Assembly (NCBI GenBank): GCA_035079385.1 | Contig: JAVHKY010000023.1 | Location: 5,782,001-5,846,000 of the forward strand | DNA: 64,000 nt | Origin: Aspidiotus rigidus | Lineage: Eukaryota > Arthropoda > Insecta > Hemiptera > Diaspididae | Direction of reading: 5' to 3' | Shown: one piece after another, positions 21,985 through 33,515 of the stretch | Position numbering within the stretch: the stretch's first letter is position 1 | How the letters are laid out: every line of letters starts with the position of its first letter | Program-made: the position numbers and the translations under genes | Notes under the pieces: generated by a model | The model's database searches: none | Told to the model about the DNA's origin: nothing | What the model saw: only the letters and a program-made list of their open reading frames with translations

Positions 21985-22670
21985 CCAGCCGTCTTGCTCC
22001 ATTGTGAGAATTCTCCCGGGGTAATCTTAAGAGTGGAGGTTTGGATGGGATCGAGTAAGGCGAGGACAGTTTTGTTGACTGAGTTATAAATCTGGGAACC
22101 GTAATATAATTTCGAGTGGATATGGCTTTTGTATAGTTGGAGGAGTAATTTTCTCTTACAGCCTTTTTAGGAGTGGTATATGAATTTTAGTAGGTACCTA
22201 TAAAGCGCGTGTGCATTAGTCATCCAGGGATTTAATGAGGGGAGCCTAGGTAAGTTTTTGATCAAGTTTGTATGAGTTACGTGATGGAATTTCGAAGTTT
22301 TGTAACATCAGTAGAGGATTCAAGAATTAGGGTTTCTTTTTTGATTTAACTGAATAGGTTTTTCAGGAAGAAAACCTGAATCCGTTTTTGATGTCCATAC
22401 AATGATTGAGTTGAGGGTTTTCTGGAGGAGTCGGTGGACTTTTTGGGGTTAGATAGAGATGTTATAATCATCAGAAAAATGTGTGGTGATATTATTGGGA
22501 TAGCTATTAAGAAAACTAAAACATTGGAAACTTTGCCTTGAGGGACTCCGCTCTGAACCAAGAGAGGGGAGGGGGTTGTGCTATGCATTCTTACTTAAGG
22601 GGCTCTGTCGTTGAGAAATTTTCAGGGTTTTTGGGAGGTGGCCTCGGAGACCAACCTGGTTGAACCTCAA
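21985..22670 (-). mobile_element. LINE fragment (RT palm and thumb)
   Basis: Minus-strand remnants read S-G-V-P-Q-G-K-V-S-N-V-L and later Y-N-S-V-N-K-T-V-L-A-L-L-D-P-I-Q, matching LINE copy 4. Many stops and frame changes are present. Confidence 0.75.
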
Positions 22671-22728
22671 ACCTCACTCAAAAACACTTGTCCAAATAGA
22701 GTACTCCAGACTTGTTAAATTGACTCAT

Positions 22729-22965
22729 TTGCAGAGATGAAACAATAATTACCCACATAGAATTGGTCGTAGAAATCTTACGCACACTGATCTCAAAATT
22801 CTCATCTGATGCTTCTGTCTTTTACCGATTGCAAAACTGATCAACCCCTATCCATCAAACACATCTTTTCTTGCCCTAAATTAACTTCACACCTACATAT
22901 ATGTAGAAGCTTTATCAAGTAACTCTTCATCCTTCTATCAACTGAATTTCCTCTCCAGTATCTCA
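22729..22965 (+). mobile_element. LINE fragment (C-terminal region)
   Basis: Plus-strand remnants resemble R-I-G-R-R-N-L-T-H-T-D and S-I-K-H-I-F-S-C-P-K-L, the C-terminal Cys/His region of the LINE family, with several frame breaks. It lies tail-to-tail with the previous fragment. Confidence 0.55.
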
Positions 22966-24470
22966 ATTTAGCCCCTACCAAGCTCATAGCCTGAATGACA
23001 GGTAACTGGTACTCCGTTAATTAAATCAAAATAAATATTTGTAAATAGATAAGAAACAACGTTAGCTAATATGGTCGACCAAATGTAAAATTTTCAAATT
23101 GTCAAAAACTGAAATGCCGAGGATAATGACCCACTTTCCAGTCAGATGTACTCTTAGTAATTGATGTTAATGAAAATATGTGAGGATTGGCTCAAAACTC
23201 AAATTTCAAGTTCAAAGAATGCATTTATGTTCAATCCATCTTCCGCTACAATTTTTCATGATATACGTACAAGTATTCCCCTGTTTAAAACAGTCAGTAG
23301 CACTTTACAGATCATTGTTCGTCCAGAAAATCAAAATGCGTCAATAAGATGACGCATGGAACTGAAATGTCGAATGTAGTAATAATCAAACAATACACTA
23401 CTAAACGATCATATTGTAAATACCAAGCTGACCATATCGAATAAATCGGAAGTAGGTAGGTACTTATTCTTAAATATTCATGGAAAATGATCGCTATACG
23501 AAAAACCCAGCGATCTCAACCTAGACTAAGAGTAAGCACATTCATTCAAGCCGAAAATATTCATCGCGACTTGTAAATGACAATGAAAATTTTTTCATGA
23601 GACCAATTTCAAGGGCACATTCGTCGCCACCTTTGGTATGTACTCAACGTTCTTACGTCAATCGTTACCTACCTAAGTAAATACTGATGTGGTACTTTAA
23701 GGAGAATGCTGTGCGGTGTATGTCTTCGGATCATCGTCAAAAAATTTTCATTACTTTCGTTTGAACATCATTTTTTCTTCTGATAGGTATAAAGTGTAAG
23801 TAAGAATAATGATATTACCTCTCTGAGAAGTTTTTCTAGATTATTAAGGAGTGAAAAGTACTTTTTGTAGCTCCACCCTTGAATATAAGATGATCAAGTT
23901 GGACTGAATATTTCCCGAAATGAAAAATAAACGGGTACTGAGAATGATTCGAGATAACTATAGCATGAAAACACGTGTTTTTTCTTCGAACTTATACTCG
24001 TTAACACATACCGGTACACGTACTGACTTGCAGAATAATAATTGGACTGGCGTAGGTTAGGATGTACGAGTATATGAATGTGATACATAAAATTATCCTT
24101 GAAAGTTAAGCGTTCGTCGTTATTTCCAGAGATTATGTACACTACAATAACAGGAAGAAAACTGTACTGAAGATTTTATGTAAACATGTGTCGACGAGGA
24201 GAAAAATTGTCAATACTCTTCTGGTTGAGAGCGTGACGTTCGTTGAATCATTGAAAATAAAATAGTAGGTATTTTCGAAAATATATTGACACTTGAACTT
24301 CTTGGAGTACACATTATAATTATTACTGCTCTAGTAGCCATGTGAATGCAGTCTCCTCGCGAAATGAGTCATCGTTCAAAAGTTCGTTTCAAATAGTCTT
24401 TATATCTTTTCCGATCTTTTGATAGCGAGGTTCATCGCCTCATCGGAACAGATTCTTCCCCCTCTCTCCT
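22966..24470. other. stretch without recognised gene
   Basis: AT-rich DNA with scattered GTAGGTA-type motifs. No ORF with a recognisable product, no long repeat and no RNA gene were noticed. Confidence 0.4.
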
Positions 24471-24479
24471 AGAGCCACC

Positions 24480-24935
24480 ATATCGAACTTTCACAGCCAA
24501 ATACCTTGATTATCCTTAAATATCTATCCTTCACGCTCATTGGCTGTAGCCGCGAGCTCCTTTTCCAGTTATACAATTTTATAATCCGTTCTCAAGTGGA
24601 CTACGGGTCTCCGACCCCTAGACAGTCTAACAAATCCTCCCTAAGATCACTGAATGCAATACCATCTGCTGCTCTACGTTTGGCCTTTAGTGCCCTGCGC
24701 ACCAGCCATAGGCTCAGCCGATGCGCTAAGGCTGGTATTCCTCCTCCACAATTTCGCTCACTGCCAACTTTCTTACGTCTACGACCCTGTTCCCCCAACT
24801 CCCTAACTTCTTTCTCTCCCTCAGTTCCCCAAACTCACTGTAAACAATCCTCTCAAATTTGGGCAATGTCTTCCTATCTACTCATCCACCCGTCCCTGGA
24901 CATCCACGTTGCCTCACATTTCCATTGACCTGGCT
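24480..24935 (+). mobile_element. LINE fragment (RT thumb)
   Basis: The frame 24506-24928 encodes I-L-K-Y-L-S-F-T-L-I-G-C-S-R-E-L-L, I-I-R-S-Q-V-D-Y-G-S and L-R-L-A-F-S-A-L-R-T-S, the thumb region that lies between the RT palm and RNase H in the LINEs. It precedes the RT part of copy 3, so it is a separate insertion or a rearranged piece. Confidence 0.7.
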
Positions 24936-25139
24936 GGCTTACCAAAAATCGCCCATTTCGATTTACTTAAAAAACAATCAGAGCCTCAACAAGTACGGGT
25001 GTGATCGAAAAGTTTAAAAGGAATTCCCTGTCAATCGTCGAAATCAACCCAAAAAACTCACAATTTGATTAAACCAATGTACTGAAGCAGGAAAAAAAAC
25101 TTCTTCATAAATTGAAACCTGGCACATTTCGACAGGCCA

Positions 25140-27155
25140 AGGGCCCGAGATTCTTCGCATGTAAGAGGGAATAATGCCAATTCCCTAACATCCTCAAACC
25201 ATTCCTTGAAAATAGACTTATAACTGTACGGATCCAAAATAAGACTTCATCACCTCACAGTATACAAAATGGCGTCCCTCAAGGGTTGGTATTCAGCGTC
25301 TTCCTGTTCATGGTCGCCATAAACGATATAAACAACAACATACAACCCCCTCTTACCCAAAGACTCTACGCAGACGACTATCGTATATCCGTCAAATTCA
25401 AATTACCAAGCCGAGCACATCGCCTTCTCCAAGATAACCTCAACAACCTATCAAACTGGGCATCAGAAAACACACATAATAATTTTCCGCCACAGAAGAC
25501 CTATCCCAACTATACCTCCCCTCACACTAAACAAAAAACAAATTCACATCCTTGATACAACAAAATTTCTCGGCCTCATATTCGATCAAACTCCAACCTG
25601 GATACCACATAATTATTAAATACCTTAAAGAAAAATGTAATCGCACTCTGAATGTCCTCAAATATCTCGCGCATCCTAGCACAGGGTGCAACAGCAAAAT
25701 TTTATTACAATTATACCGCAGCCTGATCCGCAAACAGCTTGACTACGGGGCCCCAATTTATGGACTTGCAAAGAAACCAGCTCTCTCAACTTTAGACCCA
25801 ATCCAAAACTCATCTCTCCGCCTTGCGCTAGGTGCTTTTCGAACAAGCCCTAGCCTCAGCCTTTATACTGAAGCTAGCGAACCTCCTCTCGAATACCGCA
25901 GATAGATACTTACGACCTCTTTTCTGACCAACATATCCTCGAACCCAAACACACCGACTTTCGACCATTTTTACCTTCCAAACAACATAGAAAATTTCCC
26001 TTTGGACACCACAAAACACATGAAACTCAACCTGGAACGAAGTAACGAACAAAAATTCACCTTCTACCCTCTACTTCCTGTCTTCAACTCGATCCCTCCA
26101 TGGGCACTACACACAGCTAATTTCCAAGACGAATTCACCAAATTCTCACCTTCCACTCCCAACACACAGCTCAAAAAAGAAATTGAAAATTTTTTAAAAA
26201 ACCACCACTCACACATCCTTTGTTTTACAGACGTTTCAAAACGTCACGATAAAACTGGGATAGCCTTCTCAATCAATAATTCTCTCTTCAGCTTTCGAAT
26301 ACGAAACTCAGCCTCAGTATACACTGCAGAACTTTTCGCGATCCTCAAATGCCTAGAAAAAATATCCACTTCCACTCAAAACAAACATTATCTCATAATT
26401 ACATACTCCTTATCATCATTTTCAGCCATCCAAAATATCTTCTCGCAAAACCCCATCATTCAAAGAATCCACACCATCATCAACATCATAACACAAGCTA
26501 CATCATCGGTAACCCTGGGGTGGATTCCTTCACACATAGGACTAAAACAGAGCGATATAGTAGACAAAGCAGCCAAAGACTCAACCGATTTCAACACCCT
26601 GACCCTGTCATGGAAAATTCCAGCGTCTAATATCAAAAACCACCACTGCTCCAAAATACTTAAAAATTGGTCTTACCTATGGTCTAACCAACTTGAAAAC
26701 AAACTCCTCCCTATCAAGGCTAACCCTCTCAAACCCACAACTTGCAGACTATCTAGAAAAGAAACATCCGTTCTAACCCGCCTCAGAATAGTGCGCACCC
26801 GACTCACCCACTCACACCTTCTTTCACGTTCAGAACCACCCAACTGACCAAAATGTCTCTTCAATACAATAGCCATAAACCATATTTTTACATGCCCTGA
26901 ACTTACAACTTTACGAAACTCACTAAACATACCCCACTCTAGAATACAAGCACTCAAAAATGACACCTCATATACAGAACTCGTACAATACCTAACCTCA
27001 GCCGAACTTTTCTCTTTACTTTAAAACCTTTAACTATCTATAAAATTACAGTAAAATTAGCCTTTAAGATGACTGTACCCTTAATGTAATACTGTATATC
27101 AAGCTAATAGTCCAAAGCGTAGCTTAAAAGCTTGTAAAAATAAAGGGAAAAAAAA
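25140..27155 (+). mobile_element. LINE copy 3, diverged subfamily
   Basis: It carries RT, RNase H and Cys/His tail in the same order as copies 1 and 4 but is clearly diverged. Its 3' tail (AGCTAATAGTCC ... AGCTTGTAAAAATAAAG) is a modified version of the GAGCAAATAGCCC...GCTCGTAAAA tail of the other copies, ending at an A-run near 27155. It is 5'-truncated within the RT fingers. Confidence 0.8.
25150..27024 (+). pseudogene. LINE copy 3 ORF2 remnant
   Basis: The RT palm is at 25270-25550 (N-G-V-P-Q-G, V-A-I-N-D-I, R-L-Y-A-D-D-Y-R-I), with A-D-D intact. A frame change near 25550 leads to the thumb (L-N-V-L-K-Y-L-A-H-P) and a stop at 25903-25905. The same frame then continues into RNase H (C-F-T-D-V-S, W-I-P-S-H-I-G, V-D-K-A-A-K-D). 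A TGA at 26845-26847 replaces an expected Cys of the Cys/His tail, and the frame finally ends at TAA 27022-27024. That is three lesions in about 1.9 kb. Confidence 0.8.
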
Positions 27156-27398
27156 ATTAATCGAGTATTGCAAATACCCTGTGAAGCATTGACATTTTCT
27201 CAGATACATACACCCTATCGTATTGACATGTTCCATGTCTTTTCTCTCGCCGGACCCCGATTTTGAAACTCGTGAATACACTCCCCCGCCCTCCCCCCCC
27301 TCCGTCAAGAGAGACTGTGCGTCCGTACAAATCTCTACCCCGTGGGTGATTCAGAAATTCGCGAGTACACACCGCGTAATGAAAATAAATAATTATAT

Positions 27399-27555
27399 TA
27401 ATTAATTCATAATTAAATAATTAAATAATTAAATAATTAAATAATTAAATAATTAAATAATTAAATAATTAAATAATTAAATAATTAAATAATTAAATGA
27501 TTAAATAATTAAATAAATAAATAATTAAATGATTAATATAATTAATAATTAAAAA
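27399..27555. repeat. AATTAAAT microsatellite
   Basis: About 16-18 near-perfect tandem copies of an 8-bp AATTAAAT unit, with a few GATTAAAT and AAATAAAT variants toward the right end. Confidence 0.9.
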
Positions 27556-27640
27556 ATTTTCCAAGTCCCTCTTCCTATCATAATGGCTGGATAGTCGAAA
27601 TTTTTCCATGTCCCCTGGACTTGAATTGTCTCATACTATT
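27556..27640 (-). repeat. degenerate 46-bp minisatellite units
   Basis: AATTTTCCAAGTCCC ... ATAGTCGAAATTTTTCC is the reverse of the unit found in the large array at 30.7-32.7 kb. Only about two units remain and no end modules were seen. Confidence 0.5.
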
Positions 27641-27914
27641 CCAATACAACAGCGAGACAGGGGGCGAACAAGCGAAGGGAGTTCGCCCCACGAAAGTAGA
27701 TACCTCAAAATATAGAACACCCACAATTACCTCAAAATATTTCTCATACAAGACTTATACGACGCCGAGATAGGTAAAGGGGTAAACGAATAATATCTCA
27801 CGAACACTTGACCTAGTAGAAGCCTAGACTGAAATATTTCAAGATGACTGATAAAATATAAAAGACATGGAACATGATCTTCATTTATTTGACTATGCCA
27901 GCAAATTTTTTTCG

Positions 27915-28040
27915 GAGTGGATTTAAACCGTAATCAAGGTGGAAACGGATTAGACTATTGTAGAGTTGGAGGAGGAGTTTGCAGTTACAACCGATACGGA
28001 AGTGTGATAGATATTTGAGGACGTTCAAGGAATTCAAATA
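27915..28040 (-). mobile_element. short LINE fragment (RT thumb)
   Basis: The minus strand reads L-N-V-L-K-Y-L-S-H-F-R-I-G-C-N-C-K, then L-Q-L-Y-N-S-L-I-R-F-H-L-D-Y-G, a direct match to the thumb of the other LINE copies. Confidence 0.8.
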
Positions 28041-30400
28041 TTGTATATTCCTTTGATACGCTGTGATTGCATATTCAATTCCCCTACCGTAAGACCAATG
28101 TAAAGCCAGTACCATTACAATAAGAATCATGCAAAGAAGTATATTCAAAATGATTTAGGAATAAAGCCCTATACAGCTCAGAGATTTTAATGTACTCTAA
28201 TCCCACCTCCACAGCCCTTGAGACTCGAAATTTTTCGAAGCCTATGAAATCCAAATTTTGAGCCTCTTTCAAAGTTATTATATGTATTAATTTTCTGTAA
28301 ATCCTACTTGGTTCCCACGACTACAAATTTTTCCAAACCCCACTCCTACAGGTGTTTAGCTTACAATGCGATATGTTTGTTCAAATTCATGGTTCTCATA
28401 AAGCATAGTAGAGCTCATTACACTTTTCTCAAAATAGACTGAGTCACTTTGACGTCACGCAATGGGAAAACCTCTTACTCTACTTATTTTAGATCCACGT
28501 GGAGACACTATGAAGATCAGTCTATAATTTAGAATTAGAAGTACCTATTAATCAAGAAGTCAAACGCTACACAGTGTGAAATTCAGATGGTTCTCAGTGT
28601 TCGCTTATGGAAAGTTGGTTTCTAAGAAAATTCTTACCTTCTACATATTAATTAACATGATGATCAAATTGTTATTCTTACAGGAGTCAGGGTATTTTTA
28701 CCAACTAGAAGGACCGAAGTTTTACTGATTGTGACTCACCATTTGGTAAACCAGCATTTCATCGTTTAAAATCCTTCTTTTTAAAAGGTATATTGAAAAT
28801 AAACGATACCGAATCTTTCGAAGTAAAGTCAGGACTTTCAACGTCGATCTTCTTTCGATAGGTATTCGAAACAGGATTTTTAACTCGGTCGTGTTTTTGA
28901 TTTCTACGAGTTCCAATGACCGCGACACCCTGAATATCTTTTCTCTCTTCTGTTATAGTATAGGGTGGGATTTTCAGTTCTATGGACAAACTGGAATTGA
29001 AGGATTCTCGAATTCCAAACCGCGAGCACTTTGGAGGGTGAAATTGAACAAATTTAGACCTTAACGGTACGATATGAAGAAATTCTGATCTACGAAAAAT
29101 TACTGTTTACATTATGGAAAAATTTCTATTTCCAAACGACATCTCCTCCTCCCCTCCACCGAATAGTTGATCATCAAAACGCTAATTTGTTTATGCGTTC
29201 GGTGTCATAAAATTTTCTGCTCCTGTTTCACGCTCGAAATGTTATGACTATATAAGCGATATTTCCATAATTTTTAAGGTGATTGAATCGGTTGGTTATT
29301 ATCTCGATTCCCAGCGTGGATTGTAGAGTTTCTTATAGATTACATATGTTTCCTCTTCATTCGGCTGATATTAACACGACCATTACGGACACGGTGTATA
29401 ATTTGCGTTGCCCTTGAATCTGACGAATATATTTTAAATTAAAAGTTCATCAAAAGGAGATACTCGTTAAATTCTGACAGTATACGACTTTAGGCGAGGA
29501 GTATTATGTTAGCCAACATTAAATAGACATCTAAATCGTGATTTCTTACGTTTTTATAAAATATTCCTAAAAACTACACTATAATCTCGAGATATTCATT
29601 GGAACTTACGAGATATGGCTTTTTCGATTCAATTATGTGTCTTTTCTTAGGTACCTATCAATAATAATTCGGATCGTTTTATTTAAAATCGTACTTTCTT
29701 TTCCACCTATATAGCTTTTATCACGAATGCTCAAGTTTTCTCACGAAAACTAAACTTGACCGCAGTTTAGTGTACTTATTGGTGAATAAGCGCGTCGAAA
29801 ATCTAAAACCCGTTATAAAGTGCCGAGTATAGGCTCTATAATCGACACCGGAGTCCCAGAGAGACATTGAGTCTCGCGTTGTCAACGAGTAAATTCGAGA
29901 TTAGTCTCTTTCCTCTAACATATATATCTATTAGCATAATATTATGATTGCCTATAACAGCGGTCATTATACCGTGCTACCTTCAGAACACGTAAAAATA
30001 ACACTATACTGAACACACAGCGTTCTATGGAGTAATCCAATAAACATTTCAGGCATGGTTTTTAGAGATAAATTCATTTACGTCAATACATCTAATTTTT
30101 TGAAAATAAGAATAAAAGGTTTTAGAAAGGCTTTCTGTCAGTAGAGACGAGTGAAGATCTATAATTCTATCGGTAAGAATGGGAGTGATCGTCAAGTATT
30201 ATGTGAAGTAATCTCTGTTCCTGACTCGAACTGAAATCCACATTTTCTCGAATTGCTTGATGTTTATCCTCGACTCTTTTGTGATCTTTCGGGAACCCAT
30301 CCACGACTTTTCCACGACCCTCAGGTATATTTCTTTCCACTTACCTCATCTTGAGATTTAGAAAGAAACATTTTCAATCTAATGAATTGTTTTTAATTTA
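28041..30400. other. stretch without recognised gene
   Basis: No product-bearing frame, tandem array or transposon signature was recognised in about 2.4 kb. Confidence 0.4.
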
Positions 30401-30647
30401 TAGAAGAATTGCGATTTGAGGAGAGTTTTCTGGGCTATCTGGGCGGATTCCGGGGTGTTCCGGGTTTCCAGGCCCACTTTGAAGAATCTGGGACTTTTTC
30501 AGGATTTCTTGGGACCCGTATCCCCTTCAAAACTATAACTTTCCAGAAGGACGGCGAACTGCAATGGCCGCAGAGAACCCGCGGTCTCGAGAATTTCTCC
30601 AAGTCCCCCTCCTTTCATATAAAGCTTAGAGCCTGAAGTTTTTACAG

Positions 30648-32885
30648 GGAACCTGTTCTATGGGGGGCTTTTTCAGAAATTTGCCGTGCGCCGTGCGCCG
30701 TCCGGCAGAAAACTTGGAAAAATTTCAACTCTCGAGCTATATATGATAGGAGGGGGACTTGGAAAAATTTTCGACTTTCGAGCCATATATGATAGGAGGG
30801 GGACTTGGAAAAAATTTCGACTCTCGAGCTATATATGATAGGGGGGGGGGACTTGAACAATTTTCGACTCTCGGACCATATATGATAGGAGGGGGATTTA
30901 GAAAAATTTCGACTCTCGAGCCATATATGATAAGAGGGTGACTTAGAAAAATTTTAACTCTCGAGCCATATATGATAGGAGGGGGACTGAGAAAAATTTC
31001 GACTTTGGAGCTATATATGATAGGAGGGGAACTTGGAAAAAATTTCGACTCTCGAGCCATATATGATAGGGGGGGGGGGGACTTGAAGAAATGTCAACTC
31101 TCGAGCCATATATGATAAGAGGGGGACTTGGAAAAATTTCGACTTTGGAGCTATATATGATAAGATGGGAGACTGAGAAAAATTTCGACCCTCGAGCTAC
31201 ATATGATAGGAGGGGGACTTGGAAAAATTTTCGACTCCCGAGCCGTATATGATAGGGGGGGGGGACTTGAAAAAATGTCAACTCTCGAGCCATATATGAT
31301 AGGAGGGGGATTTAGAAAAATTTCGACTCTCGAGCCATATATGATAGGGGGGGGGGGACTTGAAAAAATGTCAACTCTCGAGCCATATATGATAGGAGGG
31401 GGATTTAGAAAAATTTCGACTCTCGAGCCATATATGATAAGAGGGTGACTTGGAAAAATTTTAACTCTCGAGCCATATATGATAGGAGGGGGACTGAGAA
31501 AAATTTCGACTTTGGAGCTATATATGATAGGAGGGGGACTTGGAAAAAATTTCCACTCTCGAGCCATATATGATAGGGGGGGGGACTTGAACAATTTTCG
31601 ACTCTGGGACCATATATGATAGGAGGGGGATTTAGAAAAATTTCGACTCTCGAGCCATATATGATAAGAGGGTGACTTAGAAAAATTTTAACTCTCGAGC
31701 CATATATGATAGGAGGGGGACTGAGAAAAATTTCGACTTTGGAGCTATATATGATAGGAGGGGAACTTGGAAAAAATTTCGACTCTCGAGCCATATATGA
31801 TAGGGGGGGGGGGGACTTGAAAAAATGTCAACTCTCGAGCCATATATGATAAGAGGGGGACTGAGAAAAATTTCGACTTTGGAGCTATATATGATAGGAG
31901 GGTGACTTGGAAAAAATTTCGACTCTTGAGCCATATACGATAGGGGGGGGGGGACTTGAAAAATTTTCGACTCTCGAACTATATATGATAAGATGGGAGA
32001 CTGAGAAAAATTTCGACCCTCGAGCTACATATGATAGGAGGGGGACATGGAAAAATTTTCGACTCCCGAGCCGTATATGATAGGGGGGGGGACTAGAAAA
32101 AATGTCAACTCTCGAGCCATATATGATAGGAGGGGGATTTAGAAAAATTTCGACTCTCGAGCCATATATGATAAGAGGGTGACTTGGAAAAATTTTAACT
32201 CTCGAGCCATATATGATAGGAGGGGGACTGAGAAAAATTTCGACTTTGGAGCTATATATGATAAGAGGGTGACTTAGAAAAAATTTCGACTCTCGAGCCA
32301 TATACGATAGGGGGGGGGGGGCTTAGAAAAATGTCGACTCTCGAGCCATATATGATAGGAGGGGGATTTAGAAAAATTTCGACTCTCGAGCTGTATATGA
32401 TAGGAGGGGGACTGAAAAAATTTCGACCCTCGAGCTATATATAATAGGAGAGGGACTTGGAAAAAATTTCGACTCTCGAGTCATATGTTGACTCTCGAGC
32501 CATATATGATAAGAGGGTGACTTAGAAAAATTTCGACTTTCCAGCTATATATGATAGGAGGGGGACCTTAAAAAAATTTGTACTCTCTTGGTATATATGA
32601 TAGAAGGGGGACTTGGAAAAAATTCGTCTATCGCGCTATATATGAGAGGGCGGGGAGTTAGAAAAATTTCAATTCTCGAGCTATCATACATAGCTCGAGA
32701 TTCGAGAAAATTTAGAGTCTCAAACTATATTATACTAGGCTAATAGTAGGTCTAGGCCTTCTTTATACTAGCTTTATCTAGGTCTAGGCTTCCTTGAATT
32801 TTCAAAACCAAATCCCATTTGACCCATAAAACAGGTTCCCTGCGTTCCTCGTTCAACTTCGTTAAGGAAGCAGTCGTTTTTCCTA
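30648..32885 (+). mobile_element. modular minisatellite element, copy B, with ~2-kb expanded core
   Basis: The left module is ACAGGGAACCTGTTCTATGG followed by a GCCGTGCGCCGTCC stretch. The core is the 46-bp array. The right part has repeated GGTCTAGGCTTCC motifs, then CATAAAACAGGTTCCCTG, then the hairpin CGTTCCTCGTTCAACTTCG with TTAAGGAAG and a T-run. The inverted CAGGGAACCTGTT blocks near both ends, the asymmetric termini and the 3' hairpin fit DINE-1/Helentron-type non-autonomous elements. No protein is encoded. Confidence 0.7.
30722..32700 (+). repeat. 46-bp minisatellite array with higher-order structure
   Basis: About forty tandem units of roughly 46-47 bp: CTCGAGCCATATATGATAGG, AGGGGGACTTGG, AAAAATTTCGACT. 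Units whose G-run is expanded to 9-12 bases start near 30839, 31069, 31255, 31347, 31576, 31803, 31943, 32083 and 32310. The spacings of about 230, 186, 92, 229, 227, 140, 140 and 227 equal 5, 4, 2, 5, 5, 3, 3 and 5 units. Long open frames on both strands here are an artefact of the repeat lacking stops. Confidence 0.92.
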
Positions 32886-32939
32886 GTCCCGAAAATGATG
32901 ACGTGACAACTTGAACACGCTGCAATTTCAAGGAAGGCG

Positions 32940-33515
32940 TCGTTTTTCCAAGTCCCCTCTTGTCATATAGTGGAAATTTTTCCAAGTCCCCCTCCCATCA
33001 TGTATGGCTTGAGAGTCGACATTTTTCCAAGTCCTCTCCTCTCAGATATGGCTCGAGAATCGACATTTTTGTCAAGTCCCCCTCGTATCATATATAGCTC
33101 GAGAATCGAAATTGTTTTGAGTCCGCCTCCTTTCATATGGCTTGAGAGTCGAAATTTTTTCCAAGTCCCCTCCTATCATATATAGCTCGTGAGTCGAAAT
33201 TTTTCCAAGTTTTTTGTTGGACGACGCCCCGCAAATTCCTCAAAAAGCCCCCCATAAAACAGGTTCCCTGTTAAAAGAAGGCCTAGGCCTCAAGCCTAGT
33301 GTAATATAGTTTGAGAGTATCAAAACTCTCGAGCTATATATGCTATGAGGGGGACTTAAAAAAATTTCGACTCTCGAGCTGTATATGATAGGAGGAGGAC
33401 TTGGAAAAATTTCAACTTCCGAACTATATATCGAGAGTTGAAATTTTTCCAAGTTTTTTGTTCGACGGCGCACGGCAAAATTTTCACAAAACCCCCCATA
33501 GAACAGGTTTTGTGT
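32940..33515 (-). mobile_element. modular minisatellite element, rearranged copies C
   Basis: Reverse-oriented units (TTTTTCCAAGTCCCCCTCC) end in an inverted left module (CCCCCCATAAAACAGGTTCC) at about 33247-33275. A short forward run of units follows, then a second inverted left module at about 33450-33515. This looks like two overlapping or recombined copies lying head-on against copy B. Confidence 0.6.

Noticed and set aside
23894..24142. 82-codon minus-strand frame
   Set aside because: No recognisable motif, isolated, and of a length expected by chance in this composition.
30737..32301. Long overlapping open frames on both strands with repeating peptides in the 46-bp array
   Set aside because: The unit happens to lack stops in several frames, the frames begin and end arbitrarily, and no domain or start context supports a protein.
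30722..32700. CRISPR-like regular spacing
   Set aside because: The units are contiguous tandem repeats with no unique spacers, in an animal genome and without cas genes.
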